DNA of 64,000 nt from Lachnospiraceae bacterium (GTDB lineage Bacteria; Bacillota; Clostridia; Lachnospirales; Lachnospiraceae), in assembly GCA_019421365.1 (NCBI GenBank), contig JAHZFJ010000003.1:1-64000 (forward strand). Reading direction: 5' to 3'. The notes beneath the pieces are model-generated. The model ran no database searches and had not been told where the DNA came from. It saw only the letters and a list, made by a program, of their open reading frames with translations. The first letter of the stretch is position 1, and each line of letters opens with the position of its first letter. Of this stretch, positions 17,973 through 26,095 are shown piece by piece. The translations under genes were made by a program, and so were the position numbers.

Positions 17973-19487
17973 CTATAGGAAGGTTGATGGTTCAGTGGCC
18001 TTCTTATCTGCTTTATCACTAAGTTCCTTCAAACATTCTCCCATAATCCTAATCCCTGTTTCTATTTCTTCTAAGGACACCCGTGATAAACCTAATCTTA
18101 ATGTATACTCTCCTCTATCATCTAATGAAAATATGTCGCCTGCCATAAATATTACTTTTCTTTCATAGCATGCTTGCAATAATTTCCTTGAAGAAATTTC
18201 TCGCAATCCTACATATAGATGCAATCCTCCATCTCCCCAGACAAACTCAGGATCTAGATATTGCTCTACACACTGTTTCGCGAATTCAAATCTCTCTTTA
18301 TATGATTTTCGCATTCGCTTCATCTGCCGTTTCAAGATTCCTGATTGTAAATATTCATATAAGATTCCTTGATCGATAGAGGAAGTATGAATGTTCTTAC
18401 ATCTCTTCACACTCTCTAATAAAGATATCACTCGATTGTCCCCCATCACCCAACCAATTCTTAGCCCTGGGAACAAGATTTTCGAGAAACTACCAATATA
18501 AACAACTCCATTATGCTCTTTGTCAAGTGAGGCAATTGGGGTAATATGACTGCTGCCGTATAATAATTCTTCTGTGAAACCATCTTCTATTATAGGAACA
18601 TTATATTCTCTACACATCTCATATATCTGAAATCTCTTCTTCTCTCCAATTACAATTCCAGTAGGATTATGATAAGAAGGAATTACATATAAGAAGCGAG
18701 TTTCATACTTCTTTAAGCATTGCTCTAACTTCTCTATATCTAAACCATCTTCTAACATAGGGATTCCAATTGTTTTAACTCCATGTAATTTCATGATTCT
18801 TAAGGCTGTGTTATGAGTAGGATTTTCACACAATACATAATCTCCAGGATTAGTGAAAGCTTCAATCATCATCTCAAACCCTTCTGTAAACCCATTTGTT
18901 ACAATGATATCTTTATGTTCTCCACTTACACCTTTCTCTAGCATATATTGCTTCAAGTAATCAATTAAAGGTTTATATCCCTTTGCATAGCCATAGTTCA
19001 ATATCTTATTACCTTCTACTGATAATCGATAAAGAAAAGATCTCTTAAACTCTTCTAGATCAAACAATTCTCCATCTGGGGAAATGCTCTTGAATGAAAT
19101 TAAATCTTTACTCCATGGAATTTCATTCTTGATAATATCCATCTTTTCCGCTTCTATGGAGTACATATTTGCCTTGGCTTCCCAGTCTACGTTCCACTTC
19201 ATTTTCTGGTTGGCATCACTATCTTTCCCGCTATATCGTTCAAAGGCACTTTTCGTAATGAAAGTTCCTTTACCCTTTTTGGTATAGATTATATTCTCTG
19301 ATTCTAGATTCTCATATGCAGCTAATACCGTATTCCTACTTACTCCTAGAACCTGAGATAGCTCCCTAGTGGAAGGGAGCTTACTATCAGGTGTAATCAT
19401 ATTGGTCTGAATACTACGTTTAACATGATTTTCAATCTGTTCATATATTGGACTTTCATTATTAATTATAAGGTCATGAAATAACAT
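17973..19487 (-). CDS. MocR-type regulator (GntR winged helix fused to aminotransferase)
   Basis: 504 residues. The N-terminal GntR winged helix (about 10-75) has LPSTRELSQVLGVSRNTVL and KGKGTFI. The C-terminal class I aminotransferase fold (about 120-485) has the PLP lysine in GSFSKILFPG at about residue 335, with SYHNPTG and an Asp in IIEDGF before it. Such proteins (PdxR, GabR) sense PLP or amino compounds and control vitamin B6 or amino-acid genes. No pdxS/pdxT is nearby, so the target is unknown. The ATG follows AAGGGGG. Confidence 0.9.
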   Translation of the reverse strand: MLFHDLIINNESPIYEQIENHVKRSIQTNMITPDSKLPSTRELSQVLGVSRNTVLAAYENLESENIIYTKKGKGTFITKSAFERYSGKDSDANQKMKWNVDWEAKANMYSIEAEKMDIIKNEIPWSKDLISFKSISPDGELFDLEEFKRSFLYRLSVEGNKILNYGYAKGYKPLIDYLKQYMLEKGVSGEHKDIIVTNGFTEGFEMMIEAFTNPGDYVLCENPTHNTALRIMKLHGVKTIGIPMLEDGLDIEKLEQCLKKYETRFLYVIPSYHNPTGIVIGEKKRFQIYEMCREYNVPIIEDGFTEELLYGSSHITPIASLDKEHNGVVYIGSFSKILFPGLRIGWVMGDNRVISLLESVKRCKNIHTSSIDQGILYEYLQSGILKRQMKRMRKSYKERFEFAKQCVEQYLDPEFVWGDGGLHLYVGLREISSRKLLQACYERKVIFMAGDIFSLDDRGEYTLRLGLSRVSLEEIETGIRIMGECLKELSDKADKKATEPSTFL

Positions 19488-19550
19488 CGTTATCCCCCTT
19501 GTATATCACATACCTACTTGTGTTACTGTACTCAAACTTCACACATATAA

Positions 19551-19700
19551 AACTTCATTTAGAGTAGGTAATTGCTACATTCATAAGAAAAACTATCTGA
19601 ACACGTCAGCACTGTACTGACTACGTGTGAAGCTAAGCGGAAGCGGGTTTTTCGTTGAATATAGCGATTACCTACTCCTCAAAATCTTGAAGTGCGAAGT
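19551..19700. repeat. Large imperfect palindrome between mocR-type gene and ddl
   Basis: GAGTAGGTAATTGCTA near 19561 pairs with TAGCGATTACCTACTC ending near 19677, and flanking ATTCA/TGAAT and AAAAAC/GTTTTT also pair. An inner hairpin holds ACACGTCAG and CTGACTACGTGT. ACTTCA/TGAAGT closes the outside. With no gene in 19488-19713, this is a structured intergenic element, terminator-like or repeat-derived. Confidence 0.55.
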
Positions 19701-19713
19701 TAGTGTTACCTAC

Positions 19714-20613
19714 TTAATTTATTGAATACTCAATTATTTTATCAAGTAGTTCTGGATATTCCATTCCTCGTGCTCTTGCACTCTTAGGAATTAAACTTGC
19801 GCTCGTTAAACCAGGTAGTGTATTGGCTTCTAATACATATGGTACACCTCTAGCAATAATCATGTCAAATCTTACATAACATTTGCAATAAAGTTCTCTC
19901 CACATTATCTTCGAAGCTTCATTAATTTTACTTTGTAATTCTTCTTCAAACTCCACTACCTCTTCCTTAGCACCTTGTTCATGATACTTCGATTCATAAT
20001 TAAAGAACTCCCCTTTGCTTGCTTCAATAAGTAGCGTTGGAAAGACTTCCCCGTTCAATACAAATGATGTAATTTCCTTACCTTCTATATATTGTTCTAT
20101 GATTGCTTCTGTATCATACTTCAATACTTCATGGACAGCATCTTTTACTTCCGATTCCTTCTGAATAAAAAATGTTGCTACACTTGACCCACCATGATTC
20201 GGTTTGATGAATAAAGGATATCCAAGTCGATTCAATTCTTCATAGTCTATCTCATCAACACTTCGGCATGTAACCCAATCAGGAGTTGCAAGACCGCAAC
20301 GTCTTACAATCGTTTTTGTTAATGATTTATTCATACAGATTGCACTACTTAAAACACCACAACCACTATATGGAATTCCTAATGTTTCAAGTGCTCCCTG
20401 AATTGTCCCATCTTCACCAAACTTACCGTGTAATGCTAAGAAAGCAAAGTCAATTCCCTTAACACGTTCAATAACATCTTTCTTATCATCTATCATAATT
20501 GGAATTACTTGATCGTATTTATCACGATGCATATATTTCATAACCTCAGCACCAGACTTAAAACTGATCTCTCTTTCTGAAGAAATTCCACCCATAATTA
20601 CTCCTATACGCAT
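19714..20613 (-). CDS. ddl: D-alanine--D-alanine ligase
   Basis: 299 residues from the ATG at 20613; GGAG lies 8 nt upstream, while a GTG three codons earlier overlaps that site. ATP-grasp features are present: N-terminal GVIMGGISSEREIS, ALHGKFGEDGTIQG, the ATP-binding FIKPNHGGSS and the metal/product region EANTLPGLTSASL. The enzyme joins two D-alanines for peptidoglycan precursors in the cytoplasm. It is divergent from a BlaI-type regulator and an M56-LCP membrane protein, which suggests a wall-stress neighbourhood. Confidence 0.95.
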   Translation of the reverse strand: MRIGVIMGGISSEREISFKSGAEVMKYMHRDKYDQVIPIMIDDKKDVIERVKGIDFAFLALHGKFGEDGTIQGALETLGIPYSGCGVLSSAICMNKSLTKTIVRRCGLATPDWVTCRSVDEIDYEELNRLGYPLFIKPNHGGSSVATFFIQKESEVKDAVHEVLKYDTEAIIEQYIEGKEITSFVLNGEVFPTLLIEASKGEFFNYESKYHEQGAKEEVVEFEEELQSKINEASKIMWRELYCKCYVRFDMIIARGVPYVLEANTLPGLTSASLIPKSARARGMEYPELLDKIIEYSIN

Positions 20614-20639
20614 ATAATTCACTCCTATCTAGCTTGATT

Positions 20640-20688
20640 CAAAACTCCAGTTCAATTGGAATATATCTCAACATTACTGAGAGTTTTG
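20640..20688. repeat. Inverted repeat in the ddl/blaI divergent region
   Basis: CAAAACTC (20640-20647) and GAGTTTTG (20681-20688) are inverted, 33 bp apart. The same end sequence bounds the larger structured element at 57601-57879, so this may be a relic; alternatively it is an operator. Confidence 0.35.
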
Positions 20689-20766
20689 CAATTTTATAGC
20701 TTCCATAACAATTTCTTTCTAATATCTAGTATACAATCTTCTTATTTTTTTGGTAGTACCACTTAA

Positions 20767-21153
20767 ATGATACATTACTTAATAGGTGGTCCTGATTCTG
20801 AATTGTATATTATGCAAACAATCTGGAGTACTAAGACGCCAGTTGGAACCGGAAAAATTGTAGAGTTGATCAATCAATCCAAAGACTGGTCTCGTTCTAC
20901 AATCCAAGTCTTATTAACTCGACTAGAAGGACGTGGATTTATTAAGACGGAGAAGAACGGAAGACTCAAATACTATAGTCCTATTATTAAGGAGGATGAG
21001 TATCTGTCAAGAGAAACGAAATCTTTCTTAAAACATTTCTACAACAACTCTTATAAGAAATTAATAGCTTCTCTTGTACAAGATACAAGTTTATCTGAAG
21101 AAGACTATGATGAACTATTAACCATCATTCAAAACGCAAAGGAGAGTGAATAG
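20767..21153 (+). CDS. BlaI/MecI family transcriptional regulator
   Basis: 128 residues. The winged helix covers about 10-80, with the family core SELYIMQTIWS, WSRSTIQVLLTRLEGRGFIKTEKNGRLKYYSPI. The helical tail (about 85-128) serves dimerisation. BlaI proteins repress until a partner M56 membrane protease relays a wall signal. That partner starts one base after this stop. No strong ribosome site precedes the assigned ATG, so the true N-terminus is uncertain by a few codons. Confidence 0.88.
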   Translation: MIHYLIGGPDSELYIMQTIWSTKTPVGTGKIVELINQSKDWSRSTIQVLLTRLEGRGFIKTEKNGRLKYYSPIIKEDEYLSRETKSFLKHFYNNSYKKLIASLVQDTSLSEEDYDELLTIIQNAKESE

Positions 21154-21154
21154 C

Positions 21155-23155
21155 GTGCGACATGTATTCATAACATTTTTGAATATTTCTTTATCTGTCT
21201 CCATACTTTTTCTACTACTCAAACTTGTTGATTCCATACTAAAAACTCGGTATTCCATACGATGGAAGCATTTCGCTTTCTTATTATTAGGTATTCGTTT
21301 GATACTTCCTGTTAATCTTGGTGTGCTCACCTTGCCTACACTACCTATAGAAAAAGGATATCACCAAGAAACACAAACTAATACATCACAAGATTCAAAT
21401 TTTATTGATTCCACTAGCGATTCTATTAATATGTCTTTCATAGATAATACAATTGAAAACACAGATTCCTCGTATTCGCTAGATAGTCCCAACGATTCCT
21501 TACTTAATTCCAATGCTGATCAAAACTTACAAAATATACAATTGAAAGATCCCACTTCATTTAACATAACAAAATTATTAGACTTATTAAAAAATACATT
21601 ATTAATTCCATACATAACAATTTGGTTAATAGGTGCCATCATTTTTTTAATTTATCACCTTTTCTCCTATGTTACATTTCATCAAAGAATTAAATGTAAT
21701 GCAGTATTAACAGATAATTCTACTTATCTTGCCAGCATGCAAGAACAAAAACTTTCCTTACATATAACAAAAGATATTCCATTACTTATCTATAATGAGA
21801 TTAGTTCTCCACTATTACTTGGATATCGTAACCCTCGTATAATCTTACCTAACAACGACTATACGAAAGACCAAATCAACTTTATTCTAAAACATGAACT
21901 TACGCACTATAAGCATCACGATTTGTATATCAAATTGTTACTTATTGTTTCCAATTCGCTTCATTGGTTTAATCCAATCGTTTATCTTCTTGTAAGGCAA
22001 GCTTCCTTAACCATGGAGCTATATTGCGACGAAGATGTAACCGCTAAACAAACACTCTCTTATCGAGAGCAGTATAGCTTGACATTACTTAAAATCATGA
22101 AAGATGGGAATTCCCATTCACCAGTACTTCTTTCAACAGGTTTTACAAACTATGCCAAACAAACCAAAGAACGCTTTCGTCATATTATGAATACTTCTAC
22201 CAAAAAGAAAGGAAGCATCCTCATTATATTGACAATCTGTATTGTATTAATTGGAAGTAACCTTACAACTGGGCAACCTAAAAAATCTGCAAATGCAGAT
22301 ACCATTCAAGAACTTCAACCAGAGGAAACACCTCCCGACAGTAGTGGAATAGCAAAATCGACCAAAGATACCGAAACGATTACCAATATTCTAATTCTTG
22401 GCCTTGATACAACTGGGTCTATTAATTCAGAGCATCCAGCTAGGCCTGATAGCATACTTCTATTGACACTAAACAAAGAGAAAAATACAGCCACCTTTAA
22501 TACGATTCTTCGTGATATCTTAGTAGATATTCCTGGATATGAAAAGAACAAGATCAATAATGCTTATACATTTGGTGGATTGGACCTAATAAAAACAACA
22601 CTTAACTATAACTTTGGCATAACAATTGATCATACTATTACTATAGATATGATCGTACTAGAGGCTTGTATAAACTTATTAGGAGGTACTGAACTTTCAC
22701 TAACCGCTGAAGAAGCTAACTATCTAAATCAGACAAATTTTATCTCTAATAAGAGTTTTAGAAATGTAGTCGAAGGTGTGCAGAAACTAAACGGTAATCA
22801 AACACTAGGTTATCTAAGAATTCGTTATGTGGCAACAGCAAACGGCGAAACCAATGATTATGGTCGTACCAAGCGTCTTATCCAAGTTTTAAAATCACTA
22901 ACGGAGAAATTAAGTTCGAAGAACTTAGATCAGATCATGCTGCTAGCTAAAGATATACTTCCATATATCACTACTGATATGTCCTTCGAAGATATCTCCT
23001 ACTGTTTGGAAACAGTTCTAGCCGCCACTGCTAACATAGATTTTACTTGTATCCCACGATTCGAAAATTGTACTACATCTAATGAAAGCGGAATGTCCGT
23101 ATTAACTACGAACATGGAGGAAACAAAGAAGCTTTTCTCAGAATACACGCAATAA
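21155..23155 (+). CDS. BlaR1-like M56 metallopeptidase fused to a LytR-CpsA-Psr (LCP) domain
   Basis: 666 residues from GTG at 21155, which is 10 nt after GGAG; an earlier in-frame GTG overlaps that site. The N-terminal membrane domain carries the zinc protease motif HELTHYKHHD at about residues 247-256, with the downstream Glu/Asp region MELYCDEDV. After another membrane helix (about 352-375) comes a linker, then an LCP domain (about 405-666). LCP marks are ILGLDTT, ARPDS, LRDILVDIPG and the LRIRY..DYGRTKRL block. LCP enzymes attach wall polymers to peptidoglycan. Classical BlaR1 instead carries a penicillin-binding sensor here. It probably signals to the BlaI gene just upstream. Confidence 0.88.
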   Translation: MRHVFITFLNISLSVSILFLLLKLVDSILKTRYSIRWKHFAFLLLGIRLILPVNLGVLTLPTLPIEKGYHQETQTNTSQDSNFIDSTSDSINMSFIDNTIENTDSSYSLDSPNDSLLNSNADQNLQNIQLKDPTSFNITKLLDLLKNTLLIPYITIWLIGAIIFLIYHLFSYVTFHQRIKCNAVLTDNSTYLASMQEQKLSLHITKDIPLLIYNEISSPLLLGYRNPRIILPNNDYTKDQINFILKHELTHYKHHDLYIKLLLIVSNSLHWFNPIVYLLVRQASLTMELYCDEDVTAKQTLSYREQYSLTLLKIMKDGNSHSPVLLSTGFTNYAKQTKERFRHIMNTSTKKKGSILIILTICIVLIGSNLTTGQPKKSANADTIQELQPEETPPDSSGIAKSTKDTETITNILILGLDTTGSINSEHPARPDSILLLTLNKEKNTATFNTILRDILVDIPGYEKNKINNAYTFGGLDLIKTTLNYNFGITIDHTITIDMIVLEACINLLGGTELSLTAEEANYLNQTNFISNKSFRNVVEGVQKLNGNQTLGYLRIRYVATANGETNDYGRTKRLIQVLKSLTEKLSSKNLDQIMLLAKDILPYITTDMSFEDISYCLETVLAATANIDFTCIPRFENCTTSNESGMSVLTTNMEETKKLFSEYTQ

Positions 23156-23236
23156 TATTCCATAGTGAAAACTCTATATCAAACAGTCCCACGACAAATT
23201 TTACGTTCGTGTTAAGAAAAATTTCACAAACTAATC

Positions 23237-23289
23237 ATTGACCACATGGTCTGTATTTGCTACAATAAAAAACAGACCATGTGGTCAAT
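23237..23289. promoter_or_regulatory. Twin operator for the TetR regulator
   Basis: ATTGACCACATGGTCTGT (23237-23254) and its inverted copy at 23272-23289 are perfect 18-bp arms, 17 bp apart. Each arm holds GACCA-N2-TGGTC, a TetR-style half-site pair. They bracket the promoter -10. Confidence 0.82.
23238..23266 (+). promoter_or_regulatory. Promoter of the tetR-antiporter operon
   Basis: -35 TTGACC (23238-23243), 17-bp spacer, -10 TACAAT (23261-23266). The left operator arm covers the -35 and the right arm sits just downstream of the -10. Confidence 0.82.
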
Positions 23290-23311
23290 ATTATTTTATG
23301 GAGAGAAAACA

Positions 23312-23941
23312 ATGAAGAGAGAAGAAAAAAAACTCCAAAGCAGGCAGAAGATAATGGACGCTGCCATACAGGAATTTGGAGAAAAAAACTATGGCGAGGC
23401 ATCACTCAACACCATTTGTGATACAGGTAATTTATCAAAAGGAATTATTTATCACTATTTTACAGACAAAGATGAATTGTACCTTGCTTGCGTGAAGGAG
23501 TGCTTTGATAAACTGACAAGCTTTCTTAATCGTGATGACTATGATTTTACCGATTTTCAAAGAGGTATTAATAACTATCTTGCGGCAAGGTATCAGTTTT
23601 TTCGTCAATATCCACATTATAGTCATCTCTTTTTCAGTACGTTTTTGCAGCCGCCCACGCACTTAATTAAACAAATACAAGAACTAAGAAAAGATTTCGA
23701 CGTACAAAGTACACGATATTACGAAACTGCACTTTCGCATATAACTCTGCGCGAAAACATCACAAAGGAAGAGGCCATGGAATATTTCTTCATCTTCCAA
23801 GAGATGTTCAATGGATATTTTCAGAGCAAAGCCTATGAAAACACAGATTTCAATTCTCTCATAAAAGATCACGAAATGAAACTATCTAAACTATTAAATA
23901 TGATGCTTTATGGCATCGCAAAGGAGGACTCAGAATTATGA
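23312..23941 (+). CDS. TetR family transcriptional regulator
   Basis: 209 residues from the ATG at 23312, preceded by GGAG; an upstream start would place coding sequence in the operator. The N-terminal helix-turn-helix (about 8-55) has the classic SLNTICDTGNLSKGIIYHYF. The C-terminal ligand domain is all-helical and aromatic-rich. It overlaps the antiporter gene by 4 bp (ATGA), so it almost certainly controls it and itself through the twin operator. The inducer is unknown. Confidence 0.92.
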   Translation: MKREEKKLQSRQKIMDAAIQEFGEKNYGEASLNTICDTGNLSKGIIYHYFTDKDELYLACVKECFDKLTSFLNRDDYDFTDFQRGINNYLAARYQFFRQYPHYSHLFFSTFLQPPTHLIKQIQELRKDFDVQSTRYYETALSHITLRENITKEEAMEYFFIFQEMFNGYFQSKAYENTDFNSLIKDHEMKLSKLLNMMLYGIAKEDSEL

Positions 23942-25188
23942 TTCTAACAATACTTAGGCTTTTGTCCGCAATTGCAATTGCGTTTCTTATAGGAAAACTT
24001 GTGTCAAAAGTCAAGCTGCCCGCGATTTTAGGTTGGCTACTAACAGGTATGCTTCTCGGCCCCCACGCATTCGGCCTTATGAACGGCACCATATTAGATG
24101 CACCATGGTATCACGCCATCATCAATCTATTAGAATGCGCTGTCGGTCTTCTGATTGGTACAGAGTTAGTTTGGAAGAGAATAAAAAAATCAGGAAAACA
24201 AATCATCATCACAACTCTGACACAGTCACTAGGTACCTTTTTCTTTGTGAGCTTGGTGTTTGGCATCGTTTTCTATTTTACAGGCATACCAGTTTATCTG
24301 GGTGTAATCTTTGGTGGTATAGCCCTTGCTACTGCGCCAGCACCCGCACTCTCTATTGTAAATGAATTTAAAACGGATGGACCTGTTACAAGGACGTTGA
24401 TTCCCATGGCGGCACTCGACGATATGGTTGGCGTTGTTGTATTCTTTTCAACAATCTCAATTGTTTCAGCGAATATTTCTGAAAACAAGTTGCCTGCATA
24501 CATGATATTACTAGTTGTCCTCCTACCAATTATCATTGGTGTAATAACTGGCCTTCTTGCTGGTTTGGTATTAAAGAAAGAACGTCCAACTGCACAAACT
24601 CTAGCAATGCTTATAGGGACCCTCCTGATTGCATGGGCTATTGGTTTTATCTTCAATACACTATTATTACCAAAACCTATATTGAACTTCATGCTAATTG
24701 GAATGGCATTTTCTGCAACCTTTGCTAACATGATTACTGAAAAACGTCTTGAGAAAATCATGCATAGCTTCAACCCAATTTTGGGCTTTTCAATGATTGT
24801 TGTTATTCTGAACCTCGGTGCACCACTGGATTACCATTTAATTTTAGGTGCAGGCTTGTATACAGCGATTTATATCCTTGCTAGAGCAGCCGGCAAATAT
24901 GGTGGTAGTTATTTCGGTGCGCGTATTACCCATTCCCCTGAAACGGTAAGGAAGTATTTAGGCTTGACGTTACTTCCACATTCTGGTGTTTCTCTAGTAT
25001 TTACTGGGATAGCTGTTTCTGTTTTGAGTGGTCCTGCACCTGAATCTGCTAAAATCATTCAAGGCACCATTGCTGCCGCGGCAGTTATCAATGAAGTCAT
25101 TGCCGTGATCATATCAAAGAAGGCCTTCGAATGGGCCGGAGAATTTCATCAAAGTGCAGATACCCTAAATGATCAAACTAATATTTAG
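23938..25188 (+). CDS. Cation:proton antiporter, CPA2/Kef-type membrane domain
   Basis: 416 residues with about 12 membrane segments and no C-terminal TrkA-N or USP domain. Family marks are GWLLTGMLLGPHAFG near the N-terminus and the functional aspartate region AALDDMVGVVVF. It exchanges a cation or related solute for protons across the membrane. It is co-translated with the TetR regulator, which suggests inducible use such as drug or ion stress. The substrate is not readable from sequence. Confidence 0.85.
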   Translation: MILTILRLLSAIAIAFLIGKLVSKVKLPAILGWLLTGMLLGPHAFGLMNGTILDAPWYHAIINLLECAVGLLIGTELVWKRIKKSGKQIIITTLTQSLGTFFFVSLVFGIVFYFTGIPVYLGVIFGGIALATAPAPALSIVNEFKTDGPVTRTLIPMAALDDMVGVVVFFSTISIVSANISENKLPAYMILLVVLLPIIIGVITGLLAGLVLKKERPTAQTLAMLIGTLLIAWAIGFIFNTLLLPKPILNFMLIGMAFSATFANMITEKRLEKIMHSFNPILGFSMIVVILNLGAPLDYHLILGAGLYTAIYILARAAGKYGGSYFGARITHSPETVRKYLGLTLLPHSGVSLVFTGIAVSVLSGPAPESAKIIQGTIAAAAVINEVIAVIISKKAFEWAGEFHQSADTLNDQTNI

Positions 25189-25247
25189 ATATCTCAAATA
25201 AAAATGATACTGTTGATTTGAAAATTCATATGATATAAATATAAAGA

Positions 25248-25286
25248 AATGACATGAAACAAAATTGGTTTTATGTCATTTTTTAT
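25248..25286 (+). terminator. Terminator of the antiporter operon
   Basis: AAATGACATGAAAC (25248-25261) pairs with GTTTTATGTCATTT (25269-25282), with more U after it, 60 bp past the stop. Confidence 0.85.
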
Positions 25287-25348
25287 ATTTATCTGGCACT
25301 GTTATTTTTTACTTTTCTGCCCCTTTTAATTATGCCAATTATTTATTA

Positions 25349-25458
25349 TAGTTTAAATATAAATTACCCCTGTTTTTACCAGGGTGGACTACTTACCGGT
25401 GTAGTTATGAAATAATTAGGAGGATAGTGTGAAAGATGAATCTTTCACACTGCTTTGA
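25349..25458 (+). promoter_or_regulatory. Structured leader of the ECF S-component gene
   Basis: Two small stems (CCCTG/CAGGG, then GACTAC/GTAGTT) are followed by a perfect AGGAGG (25418-25423) and a perfect 12-bp hairpin AGTGTGAAAGAT/ATCTTTCACACT (25427-25452). A 9-codon reading frame (GTG 25429 to TGA 25458) lies at ideal distance from AGGAGG. It looks like a translational leader; it matches no riboswitch I know. Confidence 0.45.
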
Positions 25459-25477
25459 GAAAGGCATGGTTATTAAT

Positions 25478-25996
25478 ATGAATAACAAAACAAAAAAACT
25501 CGTATTCGCTGCATTGATGGCTGCCCTTACATATGTAGCAACAATAATTATACAAATCCCAAGCCCAACAAATGGCTACATCCATCCGGGTGATGGTCTT
25601 GTTTTCCTATCAGGTGTCTTACTTGGCCCTTTATATGGTGGATTAGCCGCTGGTATTGGTTCAATGTTTGTTGACTTGCTATCAGGTTATACCCATTATG
25701 TGTTAGGAACTTTTGTAATAAAGATGCTAGCTGCCATGGCTTGTGGTTTCTTATGTAAGAGACTCACGGCTAAAATTAAGAACCCAGTCCCTCGTACCAT
25801 GATCAGTGGCTTAGCAGGAGCTCTTATTATTGTTGTTGGTTATTTCTTATATGAAAGTCTCTATCTTGGCTACGGTTTAGCCGCTGCTTCAGGAGTATTA
25901 GGAAATATTGCTCAAACGATTTTCGGTATTGTAACTGTTACCATCCTTTACCCTTTATTAATGAAAGCGAATATTATGCGCATCATGAATGAGTAA
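25478..25996 (+). CDS. ECF transporter S component (vitamin-type)
   Basis: 172 residues from the ATG at 25478, where the family N-terminus (MNNKTKKLVFAALMAAL) begins; two in-frame starts upstream (25436, 25466) are possible. Six membrane helices with the conserved HPGDGLVFLSGVLLGPLYGG region match the ECF riboflavin/hydroxymethylpyrimidine/pyridoxine-type S proteins. It would bind a vitamin or precursor and dock with a shared EcfAAT energy module, which is not in this window. The exact ligand is uncertain. Confidence 0.8.
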   Translation: MNNKTKKLVFAALMAALTYVATIIIQIPSPTNGYIHPGDGLVFLSGVLLGPLYGGLAAGIGSMFVDLLSGYTHYVLGTFVIKMLAAMACGFLCKRLTAKIKNPVPRTMISGLAGALIIVVGYFLYESLYLGYGLAAASGVLGNIAQTIFGIVTVTILYPLLMKANIMRIMNE

Positions 25997-26030
25997 TATA
26001 TCGAAATCATATAGTTTTAATATTATAAAA

Positions 26031-26086
26031 AATAGCCTCCCAACATTTTGCATGCTTAGATCATGCTTATACGTTGGAAGGCTATT
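26031..26086. terminator. Shared terminator of the S-component gene and recQ
   Basis: AATAGCCTCCCAAC (26031-26044) pairs with GTTGGAAGGCTATT (26073-26086) with one mismatch; an inner GCATG/CATGC stem fills the loop. It sits between convergent genes, with A and U runs on the two sides. Confidence 0.85.
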
Positions 26087-26095
26087 CTTATGATG

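Noticed and set aside
25381..25400. AGGGTGG-like T-box motif before the ECF S component
   Set aside because: The following bases do not match the T-box core, there is no specifier domain or terminator, and the gene is not an amino-acid gene.
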